From NCBI GenBank assembly GCA_031216445.1, contig CM062218.1:675001-739000 (forward strand): 64,000 nucleotides of DNA, written 5' to 3'. The notes beneath the pieces are model-generated. The model had not been told where the DNA came from, searched no databases, and saw nothing but the letters and a program-made list of their open reading frames with translations. Positions 34,982 through 46,100 of the stretch are shown here, in pieces. Numbering within the stretch: position 1 is the stretch's first letter; each line of letters begins with the position of its first letter. The translations under genes were made by a program, and so were the position numbers. This DNA comes from Lateolabrax maculatus. Lineage: Eukaryota > Chordata > Actinopteri > Acropomatiformes > Lateolabracidae.

Positions 34982-36637
34982 ATGGCGCAGAAAGGAGTTC
35001 AGCTGGACCAGGAAACCTTCTCCTGTTCGATCTGTCTGGATCTCCTGAAGGATCCGGTGACTACTCCCTGTGGACACAGCTACTGCATGAACTGTATTAA
35101 AGGCTTCTGGGATGGAGAGGACGAGAAGAACATCCACAGCTGCCCTCAGTGCAGGCAGACCTTCACACCGAGGCCTGTCCTGCTGAAAAACACCATGTTA
35201 GCAGCTGTACTGGAGGAGCTGAAGAAGACTGGACTCCAAGCTGCTCCTGCTGATCTCTGCTATGCCGGACCTGAAGATGTGGCCTGTGATTTCTGCACTG
35301 GGAGGAAACTGAAAGCCCTCAAGTCCTGTCTGGTGTGTCTGGCCTCTTACTGTGAGAAACACCTCCAGCCTCATTATGAATCAGCTACATTAAAGAAACA
35401 CAAGCTGGTGGACCCCTCCAAGAAGCTCCAGGAGAACATCTGCTCCCGTCATGACGAGGTGATGAAGATGTTCTGCCGTACTGATCAGCAGTGTATCTGT
35501 TATCTCTGCTCTGTGGATGAACATAAAGGCCACGACACAGTGTCAGCTGCAGCAGAAAGGACCGAGAGGCAGAGAGAGCTCGAGGTGAGTCGACTAAACC
35601 TCCAGCAGAGAATCCAGGACAGAGAGAAAGATGTGAAGGAGCTTCAGCAGGAGGTGGAGGCCATCAATCGCTCTGCTGATAAAGCAGTGGAGGACAGCCA
35701 GGAGATCTTCACCCAGCTGATCTGTCTCATGGAGAAAAGAAGCTCCGATGTAAAGCAGCAGGTCAGATCCCAGCAGCAAACTGAAGTGAGGAGAGTCAAA
35801 GAGCTTCAGGAGAAGCTGCAGCAGGAGATCACTGAGCTGAAGAGGAAAGACGCTGAGCTGAAGCAGCTGTCACACACAGAGGATCACAACCAGTTTCTAC
35901 ACAACTACCCCTCACTGTCAGCACTCAGTGAGGCTGCAGACTCATCCAGCATCAAGATCCGTCCTCTGAGGCTCTTTGAGGACGTGACAGCTGCTGTGTC
36001 AGAGCTCAGAGAGAAACTACAGGACGTCCTGAGGGACACATGGACAAACATCTCACTGACAGGGACACAACCAGAGCCCAGGACCAGAGCTGAGTTCTTA
36101 CAATATTCACGTGGACTCACACTGGATCCAAACACAGCAAACACACGGCTGTTATTATCTGAGGGGAACAGGAGAGTAACATACAGGAGTAAACATCAGT
36201 CTTATTCTGATCACCCAGACAGATTCACTGACAGTCCTCAGGTCCTGAGCAGAGAGAGTCTGACTGGACGTTGTTACTGGGAGGTGGAGTGGAGCGGGGG
36301 GGCAGTTTGTGTAGCAGTCGCATACAAGAATATCAGCAGAGCGGGGTGGGGGGCTGAGTGTTTTTTTGGATTCAATGACAAATCTTGGGTGTTATGTTGT
36401 GACACAAACAGTTATCAGTTTAATCACAACAGGATCAAAACTCCCGTCTCAGGTCCTCGGTCCTCCAGAGTCGGAGTGTACCTGGATCACAGTGCAGGTA
36501 TTCTGTCCTTCTACAGCGTCTCTGAAACCATGACTCTCCTCCACAGAGTCCAGACCACATTCACTCAGCCTCTCTATGCTGGACTTCGTCTTTACTGGTC
36601 TACTGGAGTCACAGCTGAGTTGTGTGAACTGAAATAG
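34982..36637 (+). CDS. TRIM family protein, finTRIM/TRIM25/TRIM16-like, RING-B-box-coiled coil-PRY-SPRY
   Basis: Encodes a probable cytosolic RING E3 ubiquitin ligase of the large fish TRIM expansions, many of which act in antiviral defence. The single open frame gives 551 aa from the ATG at 34982; the frame is open 12 codons further up but without another ATG, and MAQKGVQLDQE is the usual start of these proteins. The RING is C3HC4 with C15, C18, C30, H32, C35, C38, C54 and C57 all present. A B-box1-like zinc region spans about 102-140 and B-box2 about 154-184. A coiled coil rich in Gln, Glu and Lys follows (about 195-325), then PRY from about 377 (LDPNTANTRL) and SPRY with WEVEW at 433. No intron, stop or frameshift is seen, so the gene looks functional. 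Which named paralogue it is cannot be decided from one sequence. Confidence 0.93.
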   Translation: MAQKGVQLDQETFSCSICLDLLKDPVTTPCGHSYCMNCIKGFWDGEDEKNIHSCPQCRQTFTPRPVLLKNTMLAAVLEELKKTGLQAAPADLCYAGPEDVACDFCTGRKLKALKSCLVCLASYCEKHLQPHYESATLKKHKLVDPSKKLQENICSRHDEVMKMFCRTDQQCICYLCSVDEHKGHDTVSAAAERTERQRELEVSRLNLQQRIQDREKDVKELQQEVEAINRSADKAVEDSQEIFTQLICLMEKRSSDVKQQVRSQQQTEVRRVKELQEKLQQEITELKRKDAELKQLSHTEDHNQFLHNYPSLSALSEAADSSSIKIRPLRLFEDVTAAVSELREKLQDVLRDTWTNISLTGTQPEPRTRAEFLQYSRGLTLDPNTANTRLLLSEGNRRVTYRSKHQSYSDHPDRFTDSPQVLSRESLTGRCYWEVEWSGGAVCVAVAYKNISRAGWGAECFFGFNDKSWVLCCDTNSYQFNHNRIKTPVSGPRSSRVGVYLDHSAGILSFYSVSETMTLLHRVQTTFTQPLYAGLRLYWSTGVTAELCELK

Positions 36638-37250
36638 ACAGAAGTCCTTTAAGGGACGGCAGGTTAAATTCTGTGTTTCCTTCCTTTAAATTGTTGAGTT
36701 TCCATCATTGTTGCTGAGAGCTGATTGTTGTGGCGTCTCGGCTGCTCAGAGATCAGCTGTCAATCAAACCTGAGGGGCGGGACTTGGAGCTCTTGTCATG
36801 TGTTGCTGGGTAAATGTTTGAGTGTCTTTAGGCGGCGCTGCTTCCTGTCTGTTCAGCCATGGAGGCTGTCACTGCTCAGGAGGACTTCTGTTCACCTCCA
36901 CTGATATTTCTCTGAGCTCTAAATGTCTCATCAATATCTGTATGTTGTTGTTTCTCTTCACTGCATGGGTCTGCAGAGAGAGAGCAGCAGAGCTTCCTTT
37001 ATCCTCTCATTCTGTTCACCACTTTGGAAAGAATTCTTTCATTTACATTTCTGTGTTTGGCCAAATGTTGTTGTTGTTGTTGACAAATGGACGTAGAAAT
37101 GAGGAAGTATGAGGTGTTATAGAAGTGGAATGATCAGCATCATAATCAATAAGGAGATGATTGTGCATGAAGTCATTGAAGAGACTTTACTGATGGACGT
37201 GTGAACAAACTGAAGGTTTCCATCCTGAATAAACCAACATGAACAAAGTG
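36638..37250 (+). other. Probable 3' UTR of the TRIM gene
   Basis: The stretch after the stop codon is without recognised repeats and runs to an AATAAA. Its extent is inferred from that signal only. Confidence 0.45.
37228..37233 (+). terminator. Candidate poly(A) signal of the TRIM gene
   Basis: Canonical AATAAA about 590 bp after the TRIM stop codon. Confidence 0.5.
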
Positions 37251-37638
37251 TTTTCCTCTCGTCTTCATACAAAGCTGATGGAGAAACTGAGAAACTCCTC
37301 TGAGAGTCTGACGGAGGCAGTTTTCCTCCTGAAACTCCAACACAAAGTTCAGAGTTCATGTTCAGAGCAGAAGAGCGTTTGTCAGTCAGTCTCTGTCCTT
37401 TCAGCTTTCCTCCCTGAAACTGATCGTCTCACAGGAAGCAGCACAGCTTCCTGTCACAGACGACCATCTACACACTTATTAATATTAACACTTCATATTT
37501 ACCTTCCCTCCCATGAGCCTCTGCTGTGTGAAACCTTCTTCACAACATACAGAGCTGATATGTTCAGATGCTGCAGTCCCACTTCCTGTCAAACACCATC
37601 AGTGCACTGCACCAAGTATTCATGTCTATTTTCTATGG

Positions 37639-38000
37639 AAATAATCAGCAGATGGATCCAGAATGAAAATAATCATCAGCTGCAGTCCGATACAAAACAG
37701 TTCAAAATGAGCTCCAACAGTAAAATCCTGCTTTTCCATGAATGATGAGGAATAATAATCTAATGATAGAATATATAATAGTACAACAGGCACAGGGACA
37801 TTTTACTGTGGAAATACTTTAACTACATGCAACTGATAATACTCACAGACTTTTACTGAGGAACAGTTTCACTGCAGGAGTTTTACTGTAACACAGTATT
37901 TACAGTGTGTATTAGTACTTTTACTGTATAGAGTATTTACAGTGTGTATTAGTACTTTTAGTGCAGTAAAGGACCTGAATCTTTCCTCCACTCCTGGTGA
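37639..38000 (+). repeat. Composite dispersed repeat, copy 1
   Basis: Begins with the end of an ATTAATCG-family repeat (AAAATAATCATCAGCTGCAG), joined directly to the middle and 3' end of a TTCCACCACTG-family repeat (ACAGTTCAAAATGAGCTCC onward, ending near TTTCCTCCACTCC). The first 206 bp (37639-37844) recur almost unchanged at 49824-50031. It includes the 38-bp duplicated block also found at 34138. Confidence 0.85.
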
Positions 38001-38369
38001 ATACTCACTGTGTGTGTGTGTGTGTGTGCGCCCAGCGGCTCTAAAACAGAAAAACATTAAGAAGAGTCAGACAGGCAGGATGGAGGGATGGAGGGATGGA
38101 GGGGGAGGAGGAGGAGGAGGAGAGTGATATCCTGTTTTCACACGGAGCCTCTTTGTGTTGGGCGTAGCAGCTTCTCCTCTCGTGTATCTGCAGGCGACCA
38201 GACTTCATCTGCTGAAAGTCAGTTTGTACCAACAGCTCGGCTCTAATTGATAACTGGAAGGCGCTCTGCAGCCTGACAGAGCTGCTCCGGCACCGAGCCG
38301 CCCTCCAGACCCGCTGCTCCGCCTGCAGTCACTTCCAGTCTTCTTTAAAAGGCGACCGGAGGCTGCGGG

Positions 38370-38501
38370 ATGGAACCGCTTCTCTGTGAGCTTTACAGCC
38401 CAAGATTTCAGAACCTCCAAACCGCTTTCAAGGCCAATTTTACATCAATCAGTCGATTCAGTGTAGAGCTCCTGTCCAGAGGGAAAGACTGGTATCAGTG
38501 A
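38370..38501 (+). CDS. Small ORF or possible first exon, 43 aa, unidentified
   Basis: I do not recognise this peptide. It begins MEPLLCELYSPRFQNLQTAF and has a balanced, protein-like composition. A TTTAAAAGG element lies about 25 bp before the ATG, too close for a usual TATA-to-start distance unless transcription starts inside, and a GC-rich block lies upstream. It ends at TGA 38499-38501; a weak donor at GACTG-GTATCA would allow splicing just before. No second exon was found. A chance ORF at the edge of a CpG-rich block is the simpler explanation. Confidence 0.2.
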   Translation: MEPLLCELYSPRFQNLQTAFKANFTSISRFSVELLSRGKDWYQ

Positions 38502-38521
38502 CCTTCATCACAAAACATGCA

Positions 38522-38660
38522 CTTTGTGGCCACAAGTATGTGGACATTTCAGCCAGTGTGACATGGGATTGTGACAGCAGGGGCATGAATGTGCTGCTAT
38601 AACAGCGTCCACTCTTCTGGTTTCTTCACACCAACATTTAAAACCTCCAGATTTCACTGC
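38522..38660 (+). mobile_element. Tc1/mariner-like non-autonomous fragment
   Basis: Contains ACAAGTATGTGGACATTT and, 70 bp on, GCTATAACAGCGTCCACTCTT followed by CTGGTTTCTTCACA. I know this combination from a fish DNA transposon family in which GTATGTGGACA marks the end. There is no transposase frame here and the second end was not found. Confidence 0.6.
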
Positions 38661-40616
38661 AAAATAAATTAATTTCACTCAGTCCATGCAAACGTTTTCA
38701 CTATGTTAATCATTGACCAATAGCAAGCAGTCTTTCATAGTTTATTGTAGGAAATTGTAGAAATAATGAAGCGTTTTTCTGGGGTCTCCTCTCTGTCCTA
38801 GAGGCTTCTGGGAACTAATGAATGATCAATATTAGGTATTATTTATTTCTTAATTACCGTCCTCACCTAGTGAGTGTCCGATCAGACGACTGTTAGTATT
38901 AGTTGTTCGTTTGTGTGTGTTGTTACTGAGGTGAATTATTTTTTTACTTCTGGAAGCTGCTCAGCTGTGAATGAATCAGCTGATGTCAGTCACATGATAA
39001 AAGCAGGACTCTGGTGCTCCGCCTGAACTGAACTCCAACAACATACATCTGTTAGTGTTTTACTTACTCTTGAGAGTTCCCTCAGGATGAGTGCACCTTT
39101 CCATATGTTGTCACTGTCCAAACACTATATATTAATGCCAACAAATACAAACAGTCAAGATAAATCCAAACTCATGTCAGTGTTGACTTGTTCAGGGGTG
39201 AAACTAGTGAACTGGACGCTGCATCAACCGGCGCCAAACAAAGCAGAATTTATAGTTTAATCCAGTTTGTAAAGCTCGACCCTAGATGGACTTAAAATTA
39301 AAATACACATGCAGGTAAACAGATAAGATGAATCATAGTGATACAAACATAATGAAAGGCATTGGATCCCCCTGGCTTCATGCCTGAACTCTGAACACAA
39401 ACTGTTTCAAGGTGAATTTAAAATGTTCCTTTCAACAGGAATATTTCATTAAACCTGTATTTGGATAAATCATTAATTCAACAGCCAAGAAGTGGAGTCC
39501 CAGTCTTTCAGTTTGCAGCAGATCTGTTTCTCTCAGCACGAGTTCTGTCATGAAATGGACTCTTCCTCTGTTGGAGGTGACTGCTGCAGGGTTTGGCAGT
39601 GGAAGCAGCAGTCAGTGCCAGTTATCTGCAGCGATTTCAAACACTAAATATGCTTTATTTTGTGCTTTTCTGAGAGTCCAGCCGGAGTGTGTGGGTGAGC
39701 TGCTGTCAGAGCTGTTTGTCTCAGTCGGATGAAGAGGAAACTGTTTTCTAAAGACAACATTTACCTGAGCTGATAAAAAAGTTCAGTCTGGGTTTGTCAA
39801 AGAAATGCTGATGATTTAGATTGAAACTATGAAACTGACATGTTTTGGTCATCAGGTCTGTTTTTTTCATTTTCTAAATGTGAAGTAATGATGAAACTTG
39901 ATCATTTCATTTTAGAAACTTTCTCAGAGAGAAACAGCAGCATTAGTTTCTATGTTCAAACATTTAAAAGTTTCTAGGAAACAGTTTGTTTCCATTCAGT
40001 TTTTCATCACATCTTAAAGGTTTTAAATGTGTTCAATGTATTTTCTTCCACTTAAAACATTTTCTGTCGTGGCCGGGGAACACAGAGCAGCAGAGGCAGG
40101 CAGCAGGATGAGTACTGACAAAGGGCAGGCAAGTGCAGGGAGAAATCCAGATAATGGTACAAAGACTCAGGGAAACCACAGGGACTCGAACAAAGGCTCA
40201 GGGCTGGAACTGATGAGGGAAATGAAGACAGGTGAGGCTCATAAAGAACAGGTGAAGACAATCAAAAAGTCAGAAAACACACGACGGCAGGAAGTGACAG
40301 GAACAAGGAAAAAAGCTTCACCATTTTTATATTTGGTCATGTCTGAAGAACAAATTAACTCGTGTGAAGCCTTTAAGTCAAGAACAAGAAGAGGCAATAA
40401 TCCCAAAAACAACTCCACATCTCAGTCTCTTGTAAAACAGCTGAGGGAACAGAAGCAGATCGTCACATATTCAAATGCATTTTTTCATTCTAAGATGGTG
40501 TTTTGTTTTCATGCATGTTTGCCAGCTCGCCATCGTCTTCCCCCCAAACTTTGTTAGCACATCGTTACAATTCTTGGCTGTTGGTCTCAACTACTTTATA
40601 TACAGGCAGCTAGTCC

Positions 40617-40855
40617 AGGGGTTCCCAACCCAAGGGCCGGGCCCCTCCTAAGGGTCACCAGATGAATCTGAGGGGCCATAAGATGATTAATGGGAGAGAC
40701 AAGAATCTAAGCTCTGACACACAAATCTGCTCTCAGTTTTTAAGATATTCTCTGTTTCAGGTAAAACATTGAATGATTTGACCTCTCTGTGCCTCAGTTA
40801 TTGAAATTAAACCATGTGAGAAGTTATCACATAAGAAGTAAATATAAGTAATAAG
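40617..40855 (+). mobile_element. hAT-like non-autonomous element, left end
   Basis: Begins CAGGGGTTCCCAACCCAAGG, the typical hAT terminus CAGNGGTTCCCAACC, and continues with GGGCCCCTCC, AATCTGAGGGGCCATAAGAT and GATTAATGGGAGAGA as in a familiar fish family. The right terminus was not identified, so the end coordinate is approximate. Confidence 0.65.
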
Positions 40856-40865
40856 TATCATAAAC

Positions 40866-40947
40866 TAGAAAGACTCAAATAAAGTATAAGTACTTCAGAA
40901 TTGTACTTAAGTACAGTGTTTGAGTAAATGTACTTTCCACCACTGGT
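40866..40947 (-). repeat. Dispersed repeat terminal fragment (TTCCACCACTG family)
   Basis: Shows AAGTATAAGTACTTCAGAAT, TGTACTTAAGTACAGTG and ends ACTTTCCACCACTG; inverted relative to the copy at 10196. Confidence 0.75.
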
Positions 40948-41188
40948 TTTCAGTTTGAGATGCACTAACTGTGTTTGTAATCACCGGGCCGTAGCTGCTG
41001 TTGATTTACTGTACATCGCTATAAATAAAGAGTATGTACATGTTGCCTAGCAACAGTGAGACGCAGAGGAGAGAAGCACCTCACTGTTCAGACGTGCAGC
41101 GTGAGGACGAGATGCAGCGCTCATTTCTGACTGATTCACTTCAGGTGTGTCAGGTCTCATCGTTTTATGGCCTCTGTTGTTCATGAAG

Positions 41189-41203
41189 TGTGTGTGTGTG
41201 TGA

Positions 41204-41239
<36 letters not shown>
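41189..41239. repeat. Adjacent (TG)n and (CA)n, hairpin-forming
   Basis: A short TG run is followed after AACG by a CA run, so the two can pair with a 4-nt loop. Confidence 0.9.
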
Positions 41240-41240
<1 letters not shown>

Positions 41241-41317
41241 TCACAGGAGCGCTCATATAACGGTGACTCATGTTTTGTTCCCTGAGGGCGATCAATTTAA
41301 TCTGCTCATGGTGGGTG

Positions 41318-41319
<2 letters not shown>

Positions 41320-41359
<40 letters not shown>
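41320..41359. repeat. (TG)n microsatellite
   Basis: Uninterrupted TG tract of about 19 units. Confidence 0.95.
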
Positions 41360-41361
<2 letters not shown>

Positions 41362-42339
41362 GTTTGCAGGTTGAAAGCAGCTCTTTAGCACTGAGTCACT
41401 CTGCTGCAGGGATGTTAGAGCTCTGAAACTACAGCTGTAAGTGTGTGTGTGTGTGTGTGCGTGTATGTGCTTAAAAAAGAACATATCACAAAGCAGTTAC
41501 CGCAGCACTCTGACTTTTACCCTCTAAAAGCTTTTCTAGAAGAAAAAAATCTAATCATGAATTTTGGAAACCGGAACCCTTTTTCCTTCCTTTCTTCTGA
41601 ATTATTGATGGAATATGAATTTTCCAGCCGCAGGATTTTATTTCCTTTTTCCTGTTTCTGTGTCGTGTGTTCACTCAGTTTCTTGTCTGTTTTGTGTAAT
41701 GTTCATGATCTGAGAAGCAAAGCTCATTCTGCTTTGGTCCGACTCGTCTGTTGGACGTTTTAATGTGAAAATCCACTTCAAACCATTAAACTTCATTATT
41801 ATTTTCTATTCTGTTAGTCTCATGAAGTAAGTAAAGATTTAGAGGTTTTCAGATCCCAAAGACTCTTGTTGAGGCATTCAAGGACTCTTTGACATCTGGG
41901 ATTTTGCTGTCAGCTGCCGAACATCAACATCTAGAAACATGGTTTTGTGTGTTTGTATGTTTTCTGTCAGTCAGGTGAAAAGGGGAAAGAGAGCGGAGTG
42001 AACTCGCTGACTGTTTCTCACTTTGAAAACACGGACTTCAGAGAGAATATCCAGATGGTTGTTTGTTTGTGAGCATAGATGCGCTGACAGTAGATGTATG
42101 AAGCATCTATGTGTGTGTGTCTGTGTGTTTGATGTTTGTGCGGCTGATAGAAACTCGACTCTTAGGATGAAAAAAAACAATTTAAAAATTATCTGAGGAT
42201 GATCAGAGGGAGCTGCTGCTGTTCAGACAGGAAGTGGAAAAAATCTGAGAGGCATCGAGTCACTGAGATAGATTTATTTTGAACACGAGAGGATTCAGAC
42301 TCTGTGGCAGCTGAGAACTCTGGGAAAGAAGAGTTGTTT

Positions 42340-42735
42340 TCAAGTCTTTCAGGGTAAGTCCAAGTCAATTCTCAAGTCATTTGAGACCTGTCCAAGTCTC
42401 AAACCTGTCAGCCAGTATGTCAAGTCAAGTCTCAAGCAAGTCCAGGTCAAGTGTCAAGTCAAGTGATTGTGAAGTGAAGTCATTTCAAACAAGTCTGTCA
42501 TGCAAAGTTCAAGACTACTGCTGATGAAAGCACCAAGTCACACAAGTCCAAGTCAAGCCTTGAACTCCTTGTGATCAGGTCCATGTCAACTTCCATGTCC
42601 ATGTCTCAAACCTGTCAGAGGTTGTCTCTATGTCTTCTTTATAGTTCGAGGTCATAAACTGGGACTCCAGAGTCCAGTCGAGTCTCAAGATTTAATGTCT
42701 AACTCACGCCTGATGTGTCAAGTCTGTTGACTTGA
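42340..42735. repeat. Degenerate CAAGTCTCAAGTC tandem repeat, array 2
   Basis: Some twenty copies of AAGTC occur in blocks such as GTCAAGTCAAGTCTCAAGC over about 400 bp. It belongs to the same family as 15085-15305, 27 kb away. Confidence 0.82.
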
Positions 42736-43148
42736 ATGATTCTAACAAATCAACAACAACAAAATGGCGGCTGCAGAATCTTTTTTACACACTTATGTCA
42801 AAGAGACTATTTTTAAATATCCCCAAATCGCAAATGATTCAAATCTTCAAATCAGGTATTTAGAACAGGTTTCTGGGGGCGGGGCATAATCCAGGCATTG
42901 TTAACCAATAGGAGAACTATCCATCACCCACAGCAGTGTAAGTGTGTGTGTGTTAACTCGGTGTATGTTTGTATGATTTCACGGGCCGACGGCGTCCCCA
43001 CGACAACAGAAAGCTCCCCATAGAGTTGACAAATGATATGTATCCATACATCAGTCACAGCAAGCAGTGTGTGTGTGTGTGTGTGTGTGTGTGATCTCTG
43101 TGCTTCTGTATGAAGGCAAAGTTATTAAGATCAGTCAACCAAATTCTC

Positions 43149-43195
<47 letters not shown>

Positions 43196-46100
43196 GAGAA
43201 TAAATGTCTCTCATTGGCTGTGTCCTCCAGCCTTGAGAGGGGAAAGAGGAATGAAGATGAGACAAAGAAATCAGCGAGAGAGACGATGGATGAACTGATT
43301 AGCGTGTGTGTGTGTGTGTGTGTGTGTGTTGTTTTAGTCACAGAGGCAGGCTTGTACTGTAGCAGTACATGCACAGTGATGGTCATGTGACCAGCGGCGG
43401 TTTGTCTCTGCAGTCAGTTATGTGTGATGACGTTATATGGAGACTGGAGTCGGTTTGTTGTGTCTGTGTTTCAGGAATTATCTGGTGCTCTTTATAAAAG
43501 ATTGCAGGCCGCGGACGTCCAGGAATTATCTCGTACGTATGAAAAGTAGAAATCAAATCCAGGAATTATCCAGCTCCCTGTAAAAAGTATTACTGCCGAT
43601 AGGCAGAATTTAGCACACACACACCCACACACACAGAATGAATGAATCAGTAACTTCTAAAATTTAGTTTTATCAATGAATGCATGAATTATTTATTTAT
43701 TCATTTATTATTACCACAGAGAACTATGAAAATAGAGAAATAAAGAACATAGAACATCAGCTGCTGCTAAAGGAAACACACAAAGAGAACCAAGGACACA
43801 CTGAAACTCCTAGAAGTAGTTTTCCAAATCAAATATTATATTTAATGTATTTAAAGTGTGAGAAGGAAAGACTGAGCAGTACAAATCTCTGTATCTGAGA
43901 GAGCATTAACAGGAAGTTGTTGTAAATCTCAGAAGATTTCAATTATTTACATGTCTTGTGTTTATGTGGATTAAAAGCGTCTGTGGACCAGCTCGCCTCC
44001 CTCCAGTCTGACAGTTTCCTGCTGGTTCGGGTGCAGATTTCTGCCTCCACCACCACACAAAGGAAGCATGCTTTGTGTTGGTGGTGATAATCCACACTAG
44101 CACATAGAGTTCCAGCTTCTGTCTGTAAAACTTCTTCTGTTTCGTCTCCTGTCTCTGGGTGGCAGCGGCTCCCGGAGGCTCCGTCCTCCGAACGCCACGA
44201 GCACGCTGAACACACACTTTGCTTCTTTGTTTGGGAAAGACTGGAAGAGAGAAGAGAGGGAGAAACAATATCGCCTGAAGGGCAACTGGAGCTTATTACA
44301 AACACACACAGACCTCGGTCTCTAACAGCTCATAAATGATTTATGTAATATTTCTGTCGGAGCTCTCAGCTCTCTGCAGTAATAATGTTGAAGGACGATA
44401 TTGTTTCCCAGTTGAGATTATGAACCTTCTCCTGCTGATTCTCCTCAGTAACGGTGACGTGTGCAGACTGTTTAAAGGTGTGAACTCTATGACTGTTGTC
44501 TGTAGGCGCATTAGATAGGTAATAATTCATCTGTCACAACTCACTCATAACTTCCAATGTTTGAATTAATAAGAGTTATACAGAGAAAAGTAATACAGTG
44601 AAGCTGAGAAACTATTTACACTTCATGTTATCCCTTGAACGTCGTGCAGTGTTTCTGGCCCCAGCTGTGACGGACGTCTCTGGTCCCTCGCAGTTTAGAG
44701 TAAAGCAGGTTTGCTGGTTTGCTGAGGGGCTCGTCAGCATTCGTCACTTTTCTTCTTCGATGAAATTGTTCGTCTCCCCCCCCCCCTTGCCTCGGGCCAG
44801 CGGTGGGCCGAGCAACTTCTCCATCCAGACCGAATCAATGGACACAGTGGCGCCGAGGCTGCTGGGAAATATATGTAAAACGGTGGCGGTGGCGGTGTGG
44901 GAGGACTGAAGAGTCAAACTTCAAAGTTCACAGTGACAAATCAGAGCTGATGAAGGGAGAACTGAAAAACCACATTCAAGTCTTCAAATAAAGTCTGTTT
45001 AGATGGAAAGTGACGGACTGGACGACGACAACAATAATCCTCGTCATGAATTGTCAGCAGGATTGTCCCAACTGAGGACACACTCGAATCTGATTGGTCA
45101 AGTCTTGCCTATCGTCGACTGGTCATCGTAGCTGTCGTAGCTGTCGTCAGTCTGCGGGTGCAGACTAGAGGTCCTCACGAGTCCGAAAATTTTTGCCCAA
45201 AACCAAAAAGACCATAAAATGTTCTACCGAACCAGACCCGTCAATCATTTCAAAGCCAGACCCGGACCCGCGCAGAATCGAGAAACGTCAGACCCGACCC
45301 CGGCCGGGACACAGCTGACTGCTGTTGACGAGTTACCATTAATATTAACATATAATAACAAGCTGTCAGTACAAAACTGTGTCTTACCTAATGTAACATT
45401 ATCTGCCTCCTCGTGACGAATACGATCCTCCTGCCGAGAGAGTCGGTAAAATACAACCAGGTTAGGGTTCAGACGTGAGCGTGGGATCAGTCTGAACATC
45501 AAACTCTAAGCATATTTCACAAACTGTTGAACTATTCCTTTAAGGACAGGGGCTAGGGAATGAATTTTGTCTGGTTAGTTATGGTTGGCTGCCTACTTTT
45601 AGCACCCGGGCCCTCACAAGTATAGAAAAATAAAACGTGTTTTTATGACTCAGACTGTAAGAAACACAGAAAGTCCCATCAGAATAAAATCCCTTTTCTG
45701 TACGTGACTTTTATTTTTATAAATGTGAGCATTTGTGTCTCTGCCTCTGTTTGTGTGTGTGTGGGTGGGTGTGTATAGGTGTGTGTGTGTGTGTCCCAGA
45801 CTGAGTGTTTAAGTGCCATCAGACAATGTTAGAGAGTCCCATGGGCCTCGTACTGCTCAGAAGCTCTCTCTCTGTCTGTATATATATAAAAACGTGTGAC
45901 ACACCTTCTTGGTTGAGGTTGTTGTGAGGAAGCCTGCAGACAACTACTCAGGGCTGAGAAAAGTCTCCTAACTCCTCTGCATTTCTGGTTAAAAGAGAGA
46001 GCTAATCAGTAATCAGTCAAAGATCATTCGGTAACATAGTAGTAAATACAAAAATAAATGATTGAGTTAAAAGGTTCATTAAAGTGGGAGTTTAAATTTG

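Larger units (their letters stand above)
38001..40616. other. Intergenic region with a GC-rich block
   Basis: A GC-richer, CpG-containing block lies at 38100-38400, with a small open frame at its edge (38370-38501). A Tc1/mariner-like fragment is at 38522. Beyond, to 40.6 kb, no gene is recognised; an open frame of 176 codons at 40027-40557 looks like transcribed-repeat sequence and has no domain. Confidence 0.5.
40948..42339. other. Intergenic, microsatellite-rich
   Basis: Holds the TG/CA hairpin at 41189-41239, TG arrays at 41320-41359 and 41440-41460, and an X-box-like palindrome at 41042-41054. No gene is recognised. Confidence 0.55.

Noticed and set aside
37239..37745. 168-codon open frame after the TRIM gene
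   Set aside because: Overlaps the poly(A) signal region and runs into a dispersed repeat; no domain.
40027..40557. 176-codon open frame rich in Lys, Arg and Gln
   Set aside because: No domain or family resemblance; the sequence has the look of a repeat (GAACAGGTGAAGACAATCA-like blocks) common in fish DNA.
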